From contig JHXB01000005.1 in NCBI GenBank assembly GCA_000621905.1, forward strand, positions 117,363-181,362: 64,000 nucleotides of DNA, written 5' to 3'. Every line of letters starts with the position of its first letter. Positions within the stretch are counted from its first letter, which is position 1. Position numbers and translations under genes: made by a program. This document shows positions 29,380 to 38,022 of the stretch, one piece after another. This DNA comes from Lachnospiraceae bacterium NC2004 (lineage in GTDB: Bacteria; Bacillota; Clostridia; Lachnospirales; Lachnospiraceae). Under the pieces are notes generated by a model. It was not told the DNA's origin and ran no database searches. It saw only the letters and a list, made by a program, of their open reading frames with translations.

Positions 29380-29413
29380 GTACCCAATGGGGACAGACCC
29401 CATTGGGTACTTA
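29377..29413. repeat. Family A palindrome
   Basis: TAAGTACCCAATGGGGACAG with ACCCCATTGGGTACTTA; the first TAA is the stop codon of the response regulator. Confidence 0.85.
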
Positions 29414-29507
29414 TTTCTCATATTTTTTTCGATTGACATTGGAATGTTTGAGGATATATGATAATAAGTAGAGCTATGTATGTAATCTTTAGTTAGGAGG
29501 TATATAG

Positions 29508-30794
29508 ATGAGATATAGATTATATAAGAGAATTATAGCGTTTATGCTGGTTCTTTCGGTTGCATTTTCATTTTCAACGAATTCAATTGCAACTGATGGA
29601 GCGCTACTTACACCGGCAGAGACGACAACGGAGTCACCGCTTCTTACCCCGATAGATAGTGTTGCGGGAGCCGGTACGACAACCGAAGTAACAACAACAG
29701 AGGCAACGACGACAGAGGCTGCAACTACTGAGAAGCCGGAATATGAGATTATTGATGATGTGACCAATCCGGAGAAGATTCTTATCTTTGAGGTTCAGAA
29801 TTATATGGCTGATCAAGTTACAATAAGATGGTCCGTTAACAAAAGAACAGCTACCGGATACTTTGTATATCGTAAGGATAATTACAATACGAAAATGCAG
29901 CTTATAGCGTCAGGATCTCCGAGCGCTAACAATCTTGCGACCAGATATACTGATGATTTGCTTGTTCCGGGAGTGACATATTCATATTATGTTCAGCCGT
30001 ATTATAAGCAGAGTGATGGTTCGATTAAGAGAAGTGCTATAAGCGGAGAGCTTAAGTATACAAGAGAGTTTACAGCGCCTGTTCTTGACACTGCGACCAG
30101 AACTAACAAGAAGGTTAAGTTAAAATGGACAGCAGCTACTACCGGCAACGGTTTCCTGATTTATCGAGCTAAGGGTAAGGGGAGCTACAGTAAGGTCAAG
30201 AAGGTTAAGAATGGCTCTGCTACTTCAGCGACAGTTACAGGTAATGCTTTAAAGAGTACATATAAATATAAGATGCGTGCTTATGTTTTTTATGAGGGTC
30301 AGTACATTTACTCTGATTACTCAGGGGTAGCATTTGTTGATACCAAGAAGAATTCTACCATAACCGGCAAGTTTAAGAAGCTTAAGAAGAAGTATCCTTC
30401 GGGATACTATTGGAACCATATGGGTGTGTCTAACTATGATTCCACTACGATAACAACAACTCCATGTAATCACTCAAGATTCGGTTATACATACTGTAAC
30501 CTTTATAAGTGTCCTACAGGTAAGTGGGGAGTTCAGTGTTACGGATTTGCATGGAAGATGAGCGACCTTATATACGGCAAGAAGACCAAGTACACCAAGC
30601 ATAAGAAGTTCTCCAAGGCTAAGGTTGGTGACGTTATAAGGTATAGCGGTCACTCAGTTATTATCACTGAGAAGCATGCCGATTACATTGTTGTCGGTGA
30701 GTGTAACATCGGTGGTACTTGTGTTATCAGATGGGGCAGACATATATATAAGTCAGAGCTTTCGGGTGCAACGTATTTCCACAGGAAGTTGTAA
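29508..30794 (+). CDS. Secreted protein with FN3-like and papain-like amidase domains
   Basis: A 428-residue protein. A signal peptide (residues about 8-27) is followed by a Thr/Glu-rich linker (TTTEVTTTEATTTEAATTE), two FN3-like domains (about 90-185 and 190-275), and a C-terminal cysteine-peptidase-like module. There VQCYGFAWKMSD gives the Cys, GHSVIITEKHADY the His and VGECNIGG a polar third residue, in the order of NlpC/P60 or CHAP amidases. It likely cleaves peptidoglycan or binds the wall surface. The final domain assignment is by motif only. A terminator follows. Confidence 0.72.
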   Translation: MRYRLYKRIIAFMLVLSVAFSFSTNSIATDGALLTPAETTTESPLLTPIDSVAGAGTTTEVTTTEATTTEAATTEKPEYEIIDDVTNPEKILIFEVQNYMADQVTIRWSVNKRTATGYFVYRKDNYNTKMQLIASGSPSANNLATRYTDDLLVPGVTYSYYVQPYYKQSDGSIKRSAISGELKYTREFTAPVLDTATRTNKKVKLKWTAATTGNGFLIYRAKGKGSYSKVKKVKNGSATSATVTGNALKSTYKYKMRAYVFYEGQYIYSDYSGVAFVDTKKNSTITGKFKKLKKKYPSGYYWNHMGVSNYDSTTITTTPCNHSRFGYTYCNLYKCPTGKWGVQCYGFAWKMSDLIYGKKTKYTKHKKFSKAKVGDVIRYSGHSVIITEKHADYIVVGECNIGGTCVIRWGRHIYKSELSGATYFHRKL

Positions 30795-30808
30795 TTTAAT
30801 ATGTTATT

Positions 30809-30836
30809 AAGCAGGGCATTCGCCCTGCTTTTTTTG
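30809..30836 (+). terminator. Terminator
   Basis: AAGCAGGGC pairs with GCCCTGCTT around ATTC, followed by seven T in all. Confidence 0.93.
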
Positions 30837-30956
30837 TTGTCACAAGCAAAGCTTGTGACAAAGATTCTTCGCTACGCTCAGAATGACAAGGCTCCGTTTA
30901 TGTCATCCTGAGGAACGAAGTGACGAAGGATCTTTGACCTTCGTTAGAAGGTCAAT
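30836..30956. repeat. Two family C repeats, one inverted
   Basis: The first copy is on the minus strand (AAGATTCTTCGCTACGCTCA then GAATGACA) and the second on the plus strand (ATGTCATCCTGAGGAACG then GAAGGATCTTTGACC). They fill the gap before the ech leader together with an AT-rich stretch containing TATAAT (30997-31002). Confidence 0.8.
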
Positions 30957-31062
30957 TTATTAGTATTTATATATGGTAAGGTTATATAAAATATGCTATA
31001 ATTATACTTGTATAATTGTGTCATTTAGACGCATAAATTAACTTACACCAGGAGGTAGGGAC

Positions 31063-32967
31063 ATGGTGCCATTTCTTATTATTTTTCCTTTGGTATTAGC
31101 TGTCCTGCTATACCTTATCAAAGCGCCTAAGGTGCTTAACGTTCTGACATTACTTGGCGGAACTGTTGTTATAGCAGGTGTTATCTGGCTCACGATTTCA
31201 TGGGCTATGGATGGCTTTAACGCACAGCTTTTATACAAGGATGCTCATCTTGCCGACCACTTCATATTGGCAGGAGAACTTATCTTGATGGTATTTGTAA
31301 CCGTCATGTGTATTATTCACAAGAGAGCATTGCTCAGTTTACTATCAATCATTCCAACACTTGCAATTGCATATTTTGAATTGTTTGGACCTAAGACGGA
31401 AGAGGTTTTTAAGATTAACCTTGACCATTTGTCTATTCTTATGTGCGACATTGTTGGAATTATAGGAAGCTTGATAGCTATATACGCAGTTGGATATATG
31501 GATGGCTACCACAAGCACCATAAGGATGTACCTGACAGAAGAAATTACTTCTTCTCGGTTATGTTTGTATTCTTAGGCTCAATGATTGGACTTGTAACTT
31601 CGGAGAGTCTTCTTTGGATGGTCTTCTTCTGGGAGATGACCAGTGTTTGTTCGTTCTTATTGATTAAGTACACCGGCGAAGAGCAGGCAATCATCAACGC
31701 ATTCAGAGCATTGTGGATGAACCTCTTAGGTGGCGCTTTTATGATATTCGGAATTATGTACTTTGGATATAGTGAAGGCTTTGTCGGTATGCATCAAATG
31801 TTATCGGCAGGAACGGTATATACAACAATACCCGTGGCGTGCCTAGCATTTGCAGCGTTAACTAAGTCAGCACAGTTACCATTTACACCATGGTTACTTG
31901 GAGCGATGATCGCACCTACACCTTCATCGGCACTTCTTCACTCAGCTACCATGGTTAAAGCGGGTGTTTATCTTCTTATTAGACTTGCGCCTGCAATGAG
32001 CGGAACCTACGTTGGAGTTATGGTATCGTTTATCGGAGGATTTACATTCCTCGTGACATCATTTATGGCAATATCTCAGTCGGACGGCAAGAGCGTGCTT
32101 GCACTTTCGACAGTATCTAACCTTGGACTTATGGTTGCCTGCGCGGGCGTTGGTTCTGCGGATACGGTTTGGGCAGCAGTATTCCTTATGATATTCCACG
32201 CTATTTCAAAGTCTTTGCTCTTCCAGGATGTAGGTTCTACAGAGAACTCACTCCATTCAAGAGATATCGAGAAGATGCACGGACTCTTATATATGCTTCC
32301 AAAGCATGCATCATTTATGTTTATAGGAATTGCCGGAATGTTCCTTGCACCATTTGGTATGCTTATCTCTAAATGGGCAGCGCTTAAAGCAGCAGCGGAT
32401 AATACAGATTTACTTCTTATTATCTTCATTTGCTTTGGATCGGCAACAACAGCACTTTATTGGACCAAATGGATGGGTAAGCTTATCGCACATCCACATG
32501 GTGAGCCTAAGAAGGTTGAAAATGTTGCTAAGACAAGCGAGATGCTTTCGATGTCTGTTCATGTTGTTTTGATGATAGCGGTCTGCGCATTATTCCCTAT
32601 TGTTTCAAACGGTTATGTCAACCAACTGGTTGCATCTATGTACGCATACAGTGGACAGGTTTTGTCAAATGTTGTACTTATGATTTTGGTTTCTATCATT
32701 TTGGTAGTATTTGCAATCCCTATGCTTGCTTACTTTAACAGTAAGTCAATGGATATTACCATCAAGAAGGCGTATATGGCCGGTGTAAATACCGGCGACA
32801 ACAGCGGGTTCGTTGACGCTTTTGGAGAGAATAAAGAAGCCTATGTAAGTAACTATTATTTCGAGGACTTTTTGGGCGTTGATAAGAATATGGGTAAACT
32901 TCAGTTATTCACAACGCTATGGATTATAGTAAGTTTTGCAATCATTATAGGAGGTGAGTTCCTATGA
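31063..32967 (+). CDS. echA: EchA: NuoL/MrpA-like membrane subunit of Ech hydrogenase
   Basis: A 634-residue membrane protein with about 14-16 hydrophobic segments. It belongs to the antiporter-like subunits of complex I-related enzymes; family marks are SLLWMVFFWEMTSVCSFLLI, ALTKSAQLPFTPWLLGAM, PTPSSALLHSATMVKAGVYL and the broken-helix lysines therein. It is expected to translocate protons or sodium as ferredoxin electrons reduce protons to H2. The ribosome site is AGGAGG, and it overlaps echB by 4 bp. Confidence 0.9.
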   Translation: MVPFLIIFPLVLAVLLYLIKAPKVLNVLTLLGGTVVIAGVIWLTISWAMDGFNAQLLYKDAHLADHFILAGELILMVFVTVMCIIHKRALLSLLSIIPTLAIAYFELFGPKTEEVFKINLDHLSILMCDIVGIIGSLIAIYAVGYMDGYHKHHKDVPDRRNYFFSVMFVFLGSMIGLVTSESLLWMVFFWEMTSVCSFLLIKYTGEEQAIINAFRALWMNLLGGAFMIFGIMYFGYSEGFVGMHQMLSAGTVYTTIPVACLAFAALTKSAQLPFTPWLLGAMIAPTPSSALLHSATMVKAGVYLLIRLAPAMSGTYVGVMVSFIGGFTFLVTSFMAISQSDGKSVLALSTVSNLGLMVACAGVGSADTVWAAVFLMIFHAISKSLLFQDVGSTENSLHSRDIEKMHGLLYMLPKHASFMFIGIAGMFLAPFGMLISKWAALKAAADNTDLLLIIFICFGSATTALYWTKWMGKLIAHPHGEPKKVENVAKTSEMLSMSVHVVLMIAVCALFPIVSNGYVNQLVASMYAYSGQVLSNVVLMILVSIILVVFAIPMLAYFNSKSMDITIKKAYMAGVNTGDNSGFVDAFGENKEAYVSNYYFEDFLGVDKNMGKLQLFTTLWIIVSFAIIIGGEFL

Positions 32968-33827
32968 AGACATCTATAATTTTATCGATATGTTACTTCG
33001 TGCTTGCGCCGTTTATAGGCGGTTTGCTTGAAGGATTTGATCGAAAGATATCAGCGAGAATGCAGAGAAGAGTAGGGCCTCCTGTGCTTCAGCCTTTCTA
33101 TGATGTAATTAAGCTTTTTAACAAAGAGAATCAGGCGGTTTATCGTTCACAGACATGGCTCATGTTTACATACTTCGTGCTTATGATACTCACAGGAGTT
33201 ATGTTCTTTGCAGGATTTGATCTTTTGCTTTGCTTCTTTGTAATGTCGACATCGGCAACATTTCTCTATTTTGCCGCATGTGTGACCGGTTCACCTTATT
33301 CCAATATAGGTGCGCATAGAGAGTTATTGCAAATGACAGCTTACGAGCCGGCAGTATTACTTGCCTGCGTAGGTTTTTACCTCGTAAAAGGAAGCTTTGA
33401 TGTGGTGACTATTGCAAGTGGAAGCTTTAGTGCTATTAAGTATCTTCCGGGCTTCTTTATTGCATTTGTATTTATATTAACAATTAAGATGAGAAAGTCT
33501 CCATTTGACACGAGTGCTTCTCATCATATGCATCAGGAACTTGTTAAGGGACTTACCACTGAGTTCTCCGGACCTAATCTCGCATTGTTCCAGGTCTCAG
33601 AGTGGTATGAAAATGTATTCTTGATGGGAGTTGTGGGACTCTTTATCATTAACAGCAATCCTGTAAGTATTGCGGTTGCTGTGGGCGTATGTCTTCTTAC
33701 TTATTTCCTTGAGATACTTATCGACAACTCCAATGCCCGTATGAAATGGCAGAAGATGTTGAAAGTTACATGGATTGTGACACTTTTGTGCGCAGGTGTT
33801 AACCTCGCGGTATTAATATTTGTATAA
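32964..33827 (+). CDS. echB: EchB: NuoH-like membrane subunit
   Basis: A 287-residue membrane protein with about eight hydrophobic segments. It corresponds to NuoH/HycD, the subunit that docks the peripheral hydrogenase arm. Visible marks are RRVGPPVLQPFYDVIKLF near residue 34, an acidic YEPAVLLACVGFYL segment, and KSPFDTSASHHMHQELVKG. In all ech operons I know echC follows directly; here 5.37 kb of unrelated DNA bounded by REP repeats intervenes. Confidence 0.9.
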   Translation: MKTSIILSICYFVLAPFIGGLLEGFDRKISARMQRRVGPPVLQPFYDVIKLFNKENQAVYRSQTWLMFTYFVLMILTGVMFFAGFDLLLCFFVMSTSATFLYFAACVTGSPYSNIGAHRELLQMTAYEPAVLLACVGFYLVKGSFDVVTIASGSFSAIKYLPGFFIAFVFILTIKMRKSPFDTSASHHMHQELVKGLTTEFSGPNLALFQVSEWYENVFLMGVVGLFIINSNPVSIAVAVGVCLLTYFLEILIDNSNARMKWQKMLKVTWIVTLLCAGVNLAVLIFV

Positions 33828-33832
33828 TGAAA

Positions 33833-33903
33833 ACCATGGGGACGGTTCTTGTGGTACGATAATAAATGTACCATAGTGCCACGAGATACGTCCCTGTGGT
33901 ATC
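33833..33903. repeat. REP family B pair, left end of the insertion in the ech operon
   Basis: ACCATGGGGACGGTTCTTGTGGTAC (33833-33857, read as two parts) and an inverted copy at 33868-33903 (GTACCATAGTGCCACGAGAT then ACGTCCCTGTGGTATC). It starts five bases after the echB stop. Confidence 0.88.
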
Positions 33904-34355
33904 ATATAAAAGGGAAAGTTATTCCTAGTGAACTTTATAACTTTGATAAAGAAGGTAAATTAATTGGTGAACTATTAGATACTGAAAATAAATCAAATAT
34001 AAGAGAAGAAAATATTAATAGAGGATTTAATAATGTACTAGTTGGTACAGATATTGCTAAATCACATGGAATAGAATATTCTGAAGAACAAAAAAATAGT
34101 GCTAAAACTGCTTATACAAATATGTGTAATAAATCACTAGATGAAAAAGGATTTAAAGAAGAAATTAATAATGAAGATAATATTAAACCAGATAATGTTA
34201 TTGATTTTCCTAAAAAAGAAGAAGAAAAAACAAAAACATTATCACTTCAAAATCAAAATCTTGAAAAAGCTGGATTCGCAGATGTATTTATATTATCAAT
34301 TATAGTTATAGTTTATGCTGCTATAATAGTAAACTTAGTACTTAAATTAAAATAA
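33904..34355 (+). pseudogene. Truncated AT-rich gene joined to a REP boundary
   Basis: The frame is open across the REP end at 33849, so the 5' part of the original gene is missing and the first residues read through repeat sequence. The remaining about 150 residues are strongly acidic and basic with many Asn/Lys/Ile and end in one membrane segment (VFILSIIVIVYAAIIVNLVL). Codon use (AAA, GAA, ATA, TTA almost exclusively) is quite unlike the hydrogenase genes on each side. I do not recognise the family. It looks like the tail of a gene from a very AT-rich Firmicute or Mollicute. Confidence 0.7.
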
Positions 34356-34398
34356 CTTTAATAGTTATTTTTTTTATTATTTTTCATATTTTTTTAAT

Positions 34399-34779
34399 AT
34401 GAATAAAGACTTAGAAAATAAATTAAAAACACTAAAAATAGAAGATTTTATTTGGATACTTTATATTGGAATAATTATACTTAGTTTATATTCAAATACA
34501 TTAGAAAGAAAATACTATGTATTTAATGACTTAAAAAGTAAAAAAGAATATAAAAATATAACTACCATTATTTTTATAATTCTTTTAATAGTTTATATAT
34601 ATTTTTTTAAAAGTTCATTAAATGATTTAAATAACTTAAAAAAAGATGATTCAGATAAGAAAAAAAGACTAGTTATTTTATCATTTTTAGCATCATCTTT
34701 AATACTTTTAAGTGGTATAATTTTCCTTTATATTTCAATTGTTGATGATGAAATGTATGTAGAACTAGCTTTTAACTAA
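34399..34779 (+). CDS. AT-rich small membrane protein, unknown
   Basis: A 126-residue protein with three hydrophobic segments (residues about 17-35, 53-70 and 92-115) separated by Lys/Asp-rich stretches (LNNLKKDDSDKKKRL). The leader is only Ts and As, with a weak ribosome site (TTTTTTTAATATG). Composition matches the truncated gene before it and the secreted protein after it. No family is recognised. Confidence 0.6.
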   Translation: MNKDLENKLKTLKIEDFIWILYIGIIILSLYSNTLERKYYVFNDLKSKKEYKNITTIIFIILLIVYIYFFKSSLNDLNNLKKDDSDKKKRLVILSFLASSLILLSGIIFLYISIVDDEMYVELAFN

Positions 34780-34879
34780 ATAAAGATACTTATTTTTCTT
34801 AATTCACTTGATTTTTTCTTAAAAAATATGATAAAATAAGGTAGTTAATATTTTATATTTATAAAGGGGAGGTTTAAAT

Positions 34880-35917
34880 ATGAATATTGAAAAAGTTATT
34901 AATGAACCAAGTAAAAAAGAATTTAAAGGAAAAAAAATTAAGAAAGCACTTGTAGCTTCAATGCTTGCATTAACATTAGCTACACCATCAGCTTCACAAA
35001 GTTTAAAAACATCTGATGCTGCTTCTAAACCAACAGTTAAAATGTATGGACAAAAAAATGTAACTACATATACTGGTGATTCAATTAAACTAGGAAAAGT
35101 TGTTGGAAAATACAAAGGAAAAAAATTAGCTAAGAAAAAATTAAAAGTAACAGTTAAAAAAGAATCAATTAGTTATCCAGCAATTGCTAATAAAATTAAA
35201 AATAATAAACCAGTAACATTTAACTCAACAGGTACTTATGATGTTAAATATAAATTTACATCACCAGCAAAAACTACTAAAACTGCAACTAGACAAATTA
35301 CAGTTTTATCAGATAGTAATGCAAATACAAACACAAATACAAATAATAATACTACAAGTAAAGATTTTTCAATAAAAAATTGTGAAAGATTAAGTAAGTA
35401 CGGAACTGCAAAAACAGTTACATATGATGGTATTTCTTACGATGTTATTGATAATTCTGAAAATATAAGTGATGAATTTTATAAATTACATGATGAAACA
35501 GATTATATGTCTGATGATGTAATTATAGATTTTAGCAAATATGCTGTTACTGATATAGCAGGAGATAATATATTTGATAATTATAGTTTTTTCTCATATC
35601 TTGGAAAAGTAACTATAATTGATGATTATGGTAAAGATTGTTCTGATTCTATATTTTACTCTTATAGGGTAATTCCCTATGAAAAAGACAAAGCTTTTTG
35701 TCAAATGTATTTTATAGATTCGAAAAAAGTAATTTATGCAGCAAATCCAATTATTATTTACAATAATTTTGATAAATATGCAAACAATATAGATAATTGT
35801 CATATTATTAACAATGAAAATGAAAAAATTGGCATTGCTTATGTTAAAGGTAGTAGTTTCAAAAAAACTAGTTATAAAAATGATAACAAAATTAAAAAAT
35901 TAGTAAAAGAGGATTAA
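34880..35917 (+). CDS. AT-rich putative secreted Ig-like protein
   Basis: A 345-residue protein with a basic N-terminus and an internal signal-like stretch (LVASMLALTLATPSASQ, residues about 33-49). Next comes a beta-rich Ig-like region (PTVKMYGQKNVTTYTGDSIK to TATRQITVL), an Asn/Thr linker (NANTNTNTNNNTT) and a C-terminal globular part. A proper AAGGGGAGG ribosome site precedes ATG 34880. Codon use is extremely AT-biased, as in its two neighbours. The cysteine pattern and length match nothing I can name. It ends 13 bp before a REP repeat. Confidence 0.65.
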   Translation: MNIEKVINEPSKKEFKGKKIKKALVASMLALTLATPSASQSLKTSDAASKPTVKMYGQKNVTTYTGDSIKLGKVVGKYKGKKLAKKKLKVTVKKESISYPAIANKIKNNKPVTFNSTGTYDVKYKFTSPAKTTKTATRQITVLSDSNANTNTNTNNNTTSKDFSIKNCERLSKYGTAKTVTYDGISYDVIDNSENISDEFYKLHDETDYMSDDVIIDFSKYAVTDIAGDNIFDNYSFFSYLGKVTIIDDYGKDCSDSIFYSYRVIPYEKDKAFCQMYFIDSKKVIYAANPIIIYNNFDKYANNIDNCHIINNENEKIGIAYVKGSSFKKTSYKNDNKIKKLVKED

Positions 35918-35930
35918 AATGAACAAATAA

Positions 35931-36019
35931 TACCACAGGGACGGTTCTTGTGGTACGAAATTCGACTTCTTTTCATAAATGATTAACCATGTGACTAAGA
36001 GAACCGTCCCCGTGGTATC
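35931..36019. repeat. REP family B pair between AT-rich piece and first transposase
   Basis: TACCACAGGGACGGTTCTTG to GTGGTAC at 35931-35956 and an inverted copy at 35987-36019 (AAGAGAACCGTCCCCGTGGT). It marks the right edge of the AT-rich segment. Confidence 0.88.
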
Positions 36020-36054
36020 AAATCCGACCTTTTGTTCATGGATTATTAACAACA

Positions 36055-36109
36055 AAACCTCCTTAAATGTGTTATGATTAGATGAGTATCATAAGATTTT
36101 TGAGGAGGT
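36055..36109 (+). promoter_or_regulatory. Leader hairpin covering the transposase-1 ribosome site
   Basis: ACCTCC at 36057-36062 can pair with GGAGGT at 36103-36108, and TATGAT (36073-36078) with ATCATA (36088-36093), which would hide the GAGGAGGTG ribosome site. Transposase 2 has a longer, perfect version of the same structure. Confidence 0.6.
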
Positions 36110-36116
36110 GTTTTTA

Positions 36117-36923
36117 TTGCCAAGGACTTTTAGGAAGTTAAGTAACACTGGTTTTTATCACTTGATTTCAAGAGGTGTAGATAGGACAGTTATTTTTTAC
36201 GATGATGATGATCATATATACTTCAAGAAACTTATTAAAGAAATTGCAGTTGAAGAAATAGTTGATGTATGTTGCTATTGCTTAATGGATAATCATTTTC
36301 ATTTGCTTGTTAAGATGAATTCTAAGGTTTTTCCTTCGTTTTTTATGAAACGTGTACTGACAAGATACACTTATTATTATAATCGCAAGTATAAGCGTTC
36401 GGACTGTTTGTTTCAAGATGGTTTTAAGAGCGAGTGCGTTGAAAATGACAAATGTTTTTTAACTATATTTAGGTATATTTGTAATAATCCGGTTAAGGCG
36501 CGTATAGTTGATAAAGCTTACGATTATAGATGGAGCTCGGCACATGAATTATTGGTTGATGGTTGTGGATTTACTGATCTTAATTATGTGCTTGCACTTA
36601 TAAAAAAAGATGAAATTATAAGGGCTTTGACCGAATCTGTTGATGATAGATGTGCTGATATTGTGGAAGACAATTACCGAATAGCTGATACAGTAGCTAT
36701 TAAGGAATTTGAGCAACATTATAAACAGTTGAGAACAAATGATATTAGGTCGCTTGTAGGTGCTAATAAGACGGAAGCTGTAAGTTATTTGTTTAGTACC
36801 AATTGTTCTGAACGACAGATATCCAGAATAACTGAAATTAGTCGCGGTACGCTTCGGGTGTTACCGTTGTCATGTTATTTCAATAATGTAAAAGAGTTAT
36901 TAGCACGGGGAAAGTACCATTAG
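36117..36923 (+). CDS. REP-associated tyrosine transposase 1 (Y1/HUH)
   Basis: A 268-residue TnpA_REP-like protein. The N-terminal FYHLISRGVDRTVIF matches the family start, CLMDNHFHLLVKM contains the HUH metal-binding pair (HFH), and FRYICNNPVKARIV carries the probable catalytic tyrosine. The C-terminal part ends in a helix-turn-helix-like segment SERQISRITEISRGTLRVL. TTG 36117 is chosen by analogy with the second copy and the 7-bp spacing from GAGGAGGTG. RAYT enzymes nick and move REP hairpins; copies of the likely substrate flank the gene. Confidence 0.85.
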   Translation: MPRTFRKLSNTGFYHLISRGVDRTVIFYDDDDHIYFKKLIKEIAVEEIVDVCCYCLMDNHFHLLVKMNSKVFPSFFMKRVLTRYTYYYNRKYKRSDCLFQDGFKSECVENDKCFLTIFRYICNNPVKARIVDKAYDYRWSSAHELLVDGCGFTDLNYVLALIKKDEIIRALTESVDDRCADIVEDNYRIADTVAIKEFEQHYKQLRTNDIRSLVGANKTEAVSYLFSTNCSERQISRITEISRGTLRVLPLSCYFNNVKELLARGKYH

Positions 36924-36998
36924 GTTTAGTGGTACCAAATTCAATCGCTTTTCGTGAACGATTAGCCATAGTACCAAGAGAACCGTCCCTGTGGTATC
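36914..36998. repeat. REP family B copies between the two transposases
   Basis: A degenerate copy (GTACCATTAGGTTTAGTGGT, 36914-36933) overlaps the end of the first transposase gene; a good inverted copy (GTACCAAGAGAACCGTCCCT) follows at 36971-36998. Confidence 0.8.
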
Positions 36999-37035
36999 AA
37001 ATTCGACTTTTTATTCATAGAATGTTAACAACAAA

Positions 37036-37083
37036 ACCTCCTTAATTATGTTATGATTATACTTGTAACATAATTAAGGAGGT
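37036..37083 (+). promoter_or_regulatory. Perfect 18-bp leader hairpin hiding the transposase-2 ribosome site
   Basis: ACCTCCTTAATTATGTTA (37036-37053) pairs perfectly with TAACATAATTAAGGAGGT (37066-37083) around a 12-nt loop. The right arm contains AAGGAGG, 8 bp before the GTG start, so translation should be shut unless the structure opens. Confidence 0.82.
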
Positions 37084-37091
37084 GTTTTATT

Positions 37092-37898
37092 GTGCCAAGA
37101 ACATCAAGAGAATTAAGCAATAGTGGTTTTTATCATTTGATTTCAAGAGGTATTGATAAGTATGTTATTTTCTATGATGACGAAGATTATTTGTATATCA
37201 AGAAAATAATTAAGGAAACAGCAAATGATGAGAATGTTGATGTTTGTTGCTATTGTTTGATGAATAATCATTTTCATTTGCTTATTAAGATGAATTCTAC
37301 AGAGTCTCCGTCAAAGTTCATGAAACGGGTACAAATACGATATGCTTATTATTTTAATCATAAATATGATCGTTCAGGATATGTGTTTCAAGATAGATTT
37401 AAGAGTGAATGCATTGAAGACGAGAAATATTTTTTGACTGTATTCAGATACATATGTCATAATCCGGTTAAAGCTCATATGGTAGGCAGTGCATTTGATT
37501 ATAGATGGAGTACTGCGCATGAGTTAATGTTTGGTGAAAAAGTGTTTACAGAGCTTTTTTATGTGCTTTCATTTATGAAAAAGGAGGCCCTTATTGATTA
37601 TCTGAATGCAAATGCTACAGACAAATGCGCTGATGTATCAGAACGTGTTCACAGAATAACTGACGCCGCTGCAATTAGACAATTTGAGGGGCGCTATAAA
37701 GAGTTGAGAATAAGTGATATTAAGTCGCTTGGAGGTAACCACAAGAAAGAAGCTATAAGTTATTTGTTTAGTATCAGCTGCTCAGAGAGACAGATATCTA
37801 GAATAACCGGAATTAATCGTGGTACGCTTAGAAGAATGTCGTTGACGAATGATATTGATAATATGAATGGAATGACGGAGAGGAAGCGACATTATTAG
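37092..37898 (+). CDS. REP-associated tyrosine transposase 2 (Y1/HUH)
   Basis: A 268-residue paralogue of the upstream transposase, the same length and similar throughout: MPRTSRELSNSGFYHLISRG start, CLMNNHFHLLIKM with the HFH pair, FRYICHNPVKAHMV with the candidate catalytic Tyr, and CSERQISRITGINRGTL at the end. Start GTG with AAGGAGGTG 7 bp before. REP, leader and gene are all repeated, so the whole unit was duplicated in tandem. The duplication is old enough for many substitutions, and both frames are intact. Confidence 0.87.
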   Translation: MPRTSRELSNSGFYHLISRGIDKYVIFYDDEDYLYIKKIIKETANDENVDVCCYCLMNNHFHLLIKMNSTESPSKFMKRVQIRYAYYFNHKYDRSGYVFQDRFKSECIEDEKYFLTVFRYICHNPVKAHMVGSAFDYRWSTAHELMFGEKVFTELFYVLSFMKKEALIDYLNANATDKCADVSERVHRITDAAAIRQFEGRYKELRISDIKSLGGNHKKEAISYLFSISCSERQISRITGINRGTLRRMSLTNDIDNMNGMTERKRHY

Positions 37899-37971
37899 AA
37901 TCGCCTTTGTGATACCACTGGTTGTATAATCGGTGGTGTTTATGGTATAATATTGAATGGATGTGAGCAAT

Positions 37972-37999
37972 GATACCACGAGATACGTCCCTGTGGTAC
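37972..37999 (-). repeat. REP family B copy before the DUF3990 gene
   Basis: GATACCACGAGATACGTCCC then TGTGGTAC; it shares the variant GAGATACGTCCC with the copy at the left end of the insertion. A weaker hairpin (GATACCAC/GGTGGT) lies at 37910-37936. Confidence 0.8.
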
Positions 38000-38022
38000 C
38001 CTGGTGATAAGGAGGATATACA

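Noticed and set aside
34880..35917. The AT-rich secreted protein as an Ech-related or hydrogenase gene
   Set aside because: No cofactor motifs, very different codon use, and it lies inside the inserted DNA.
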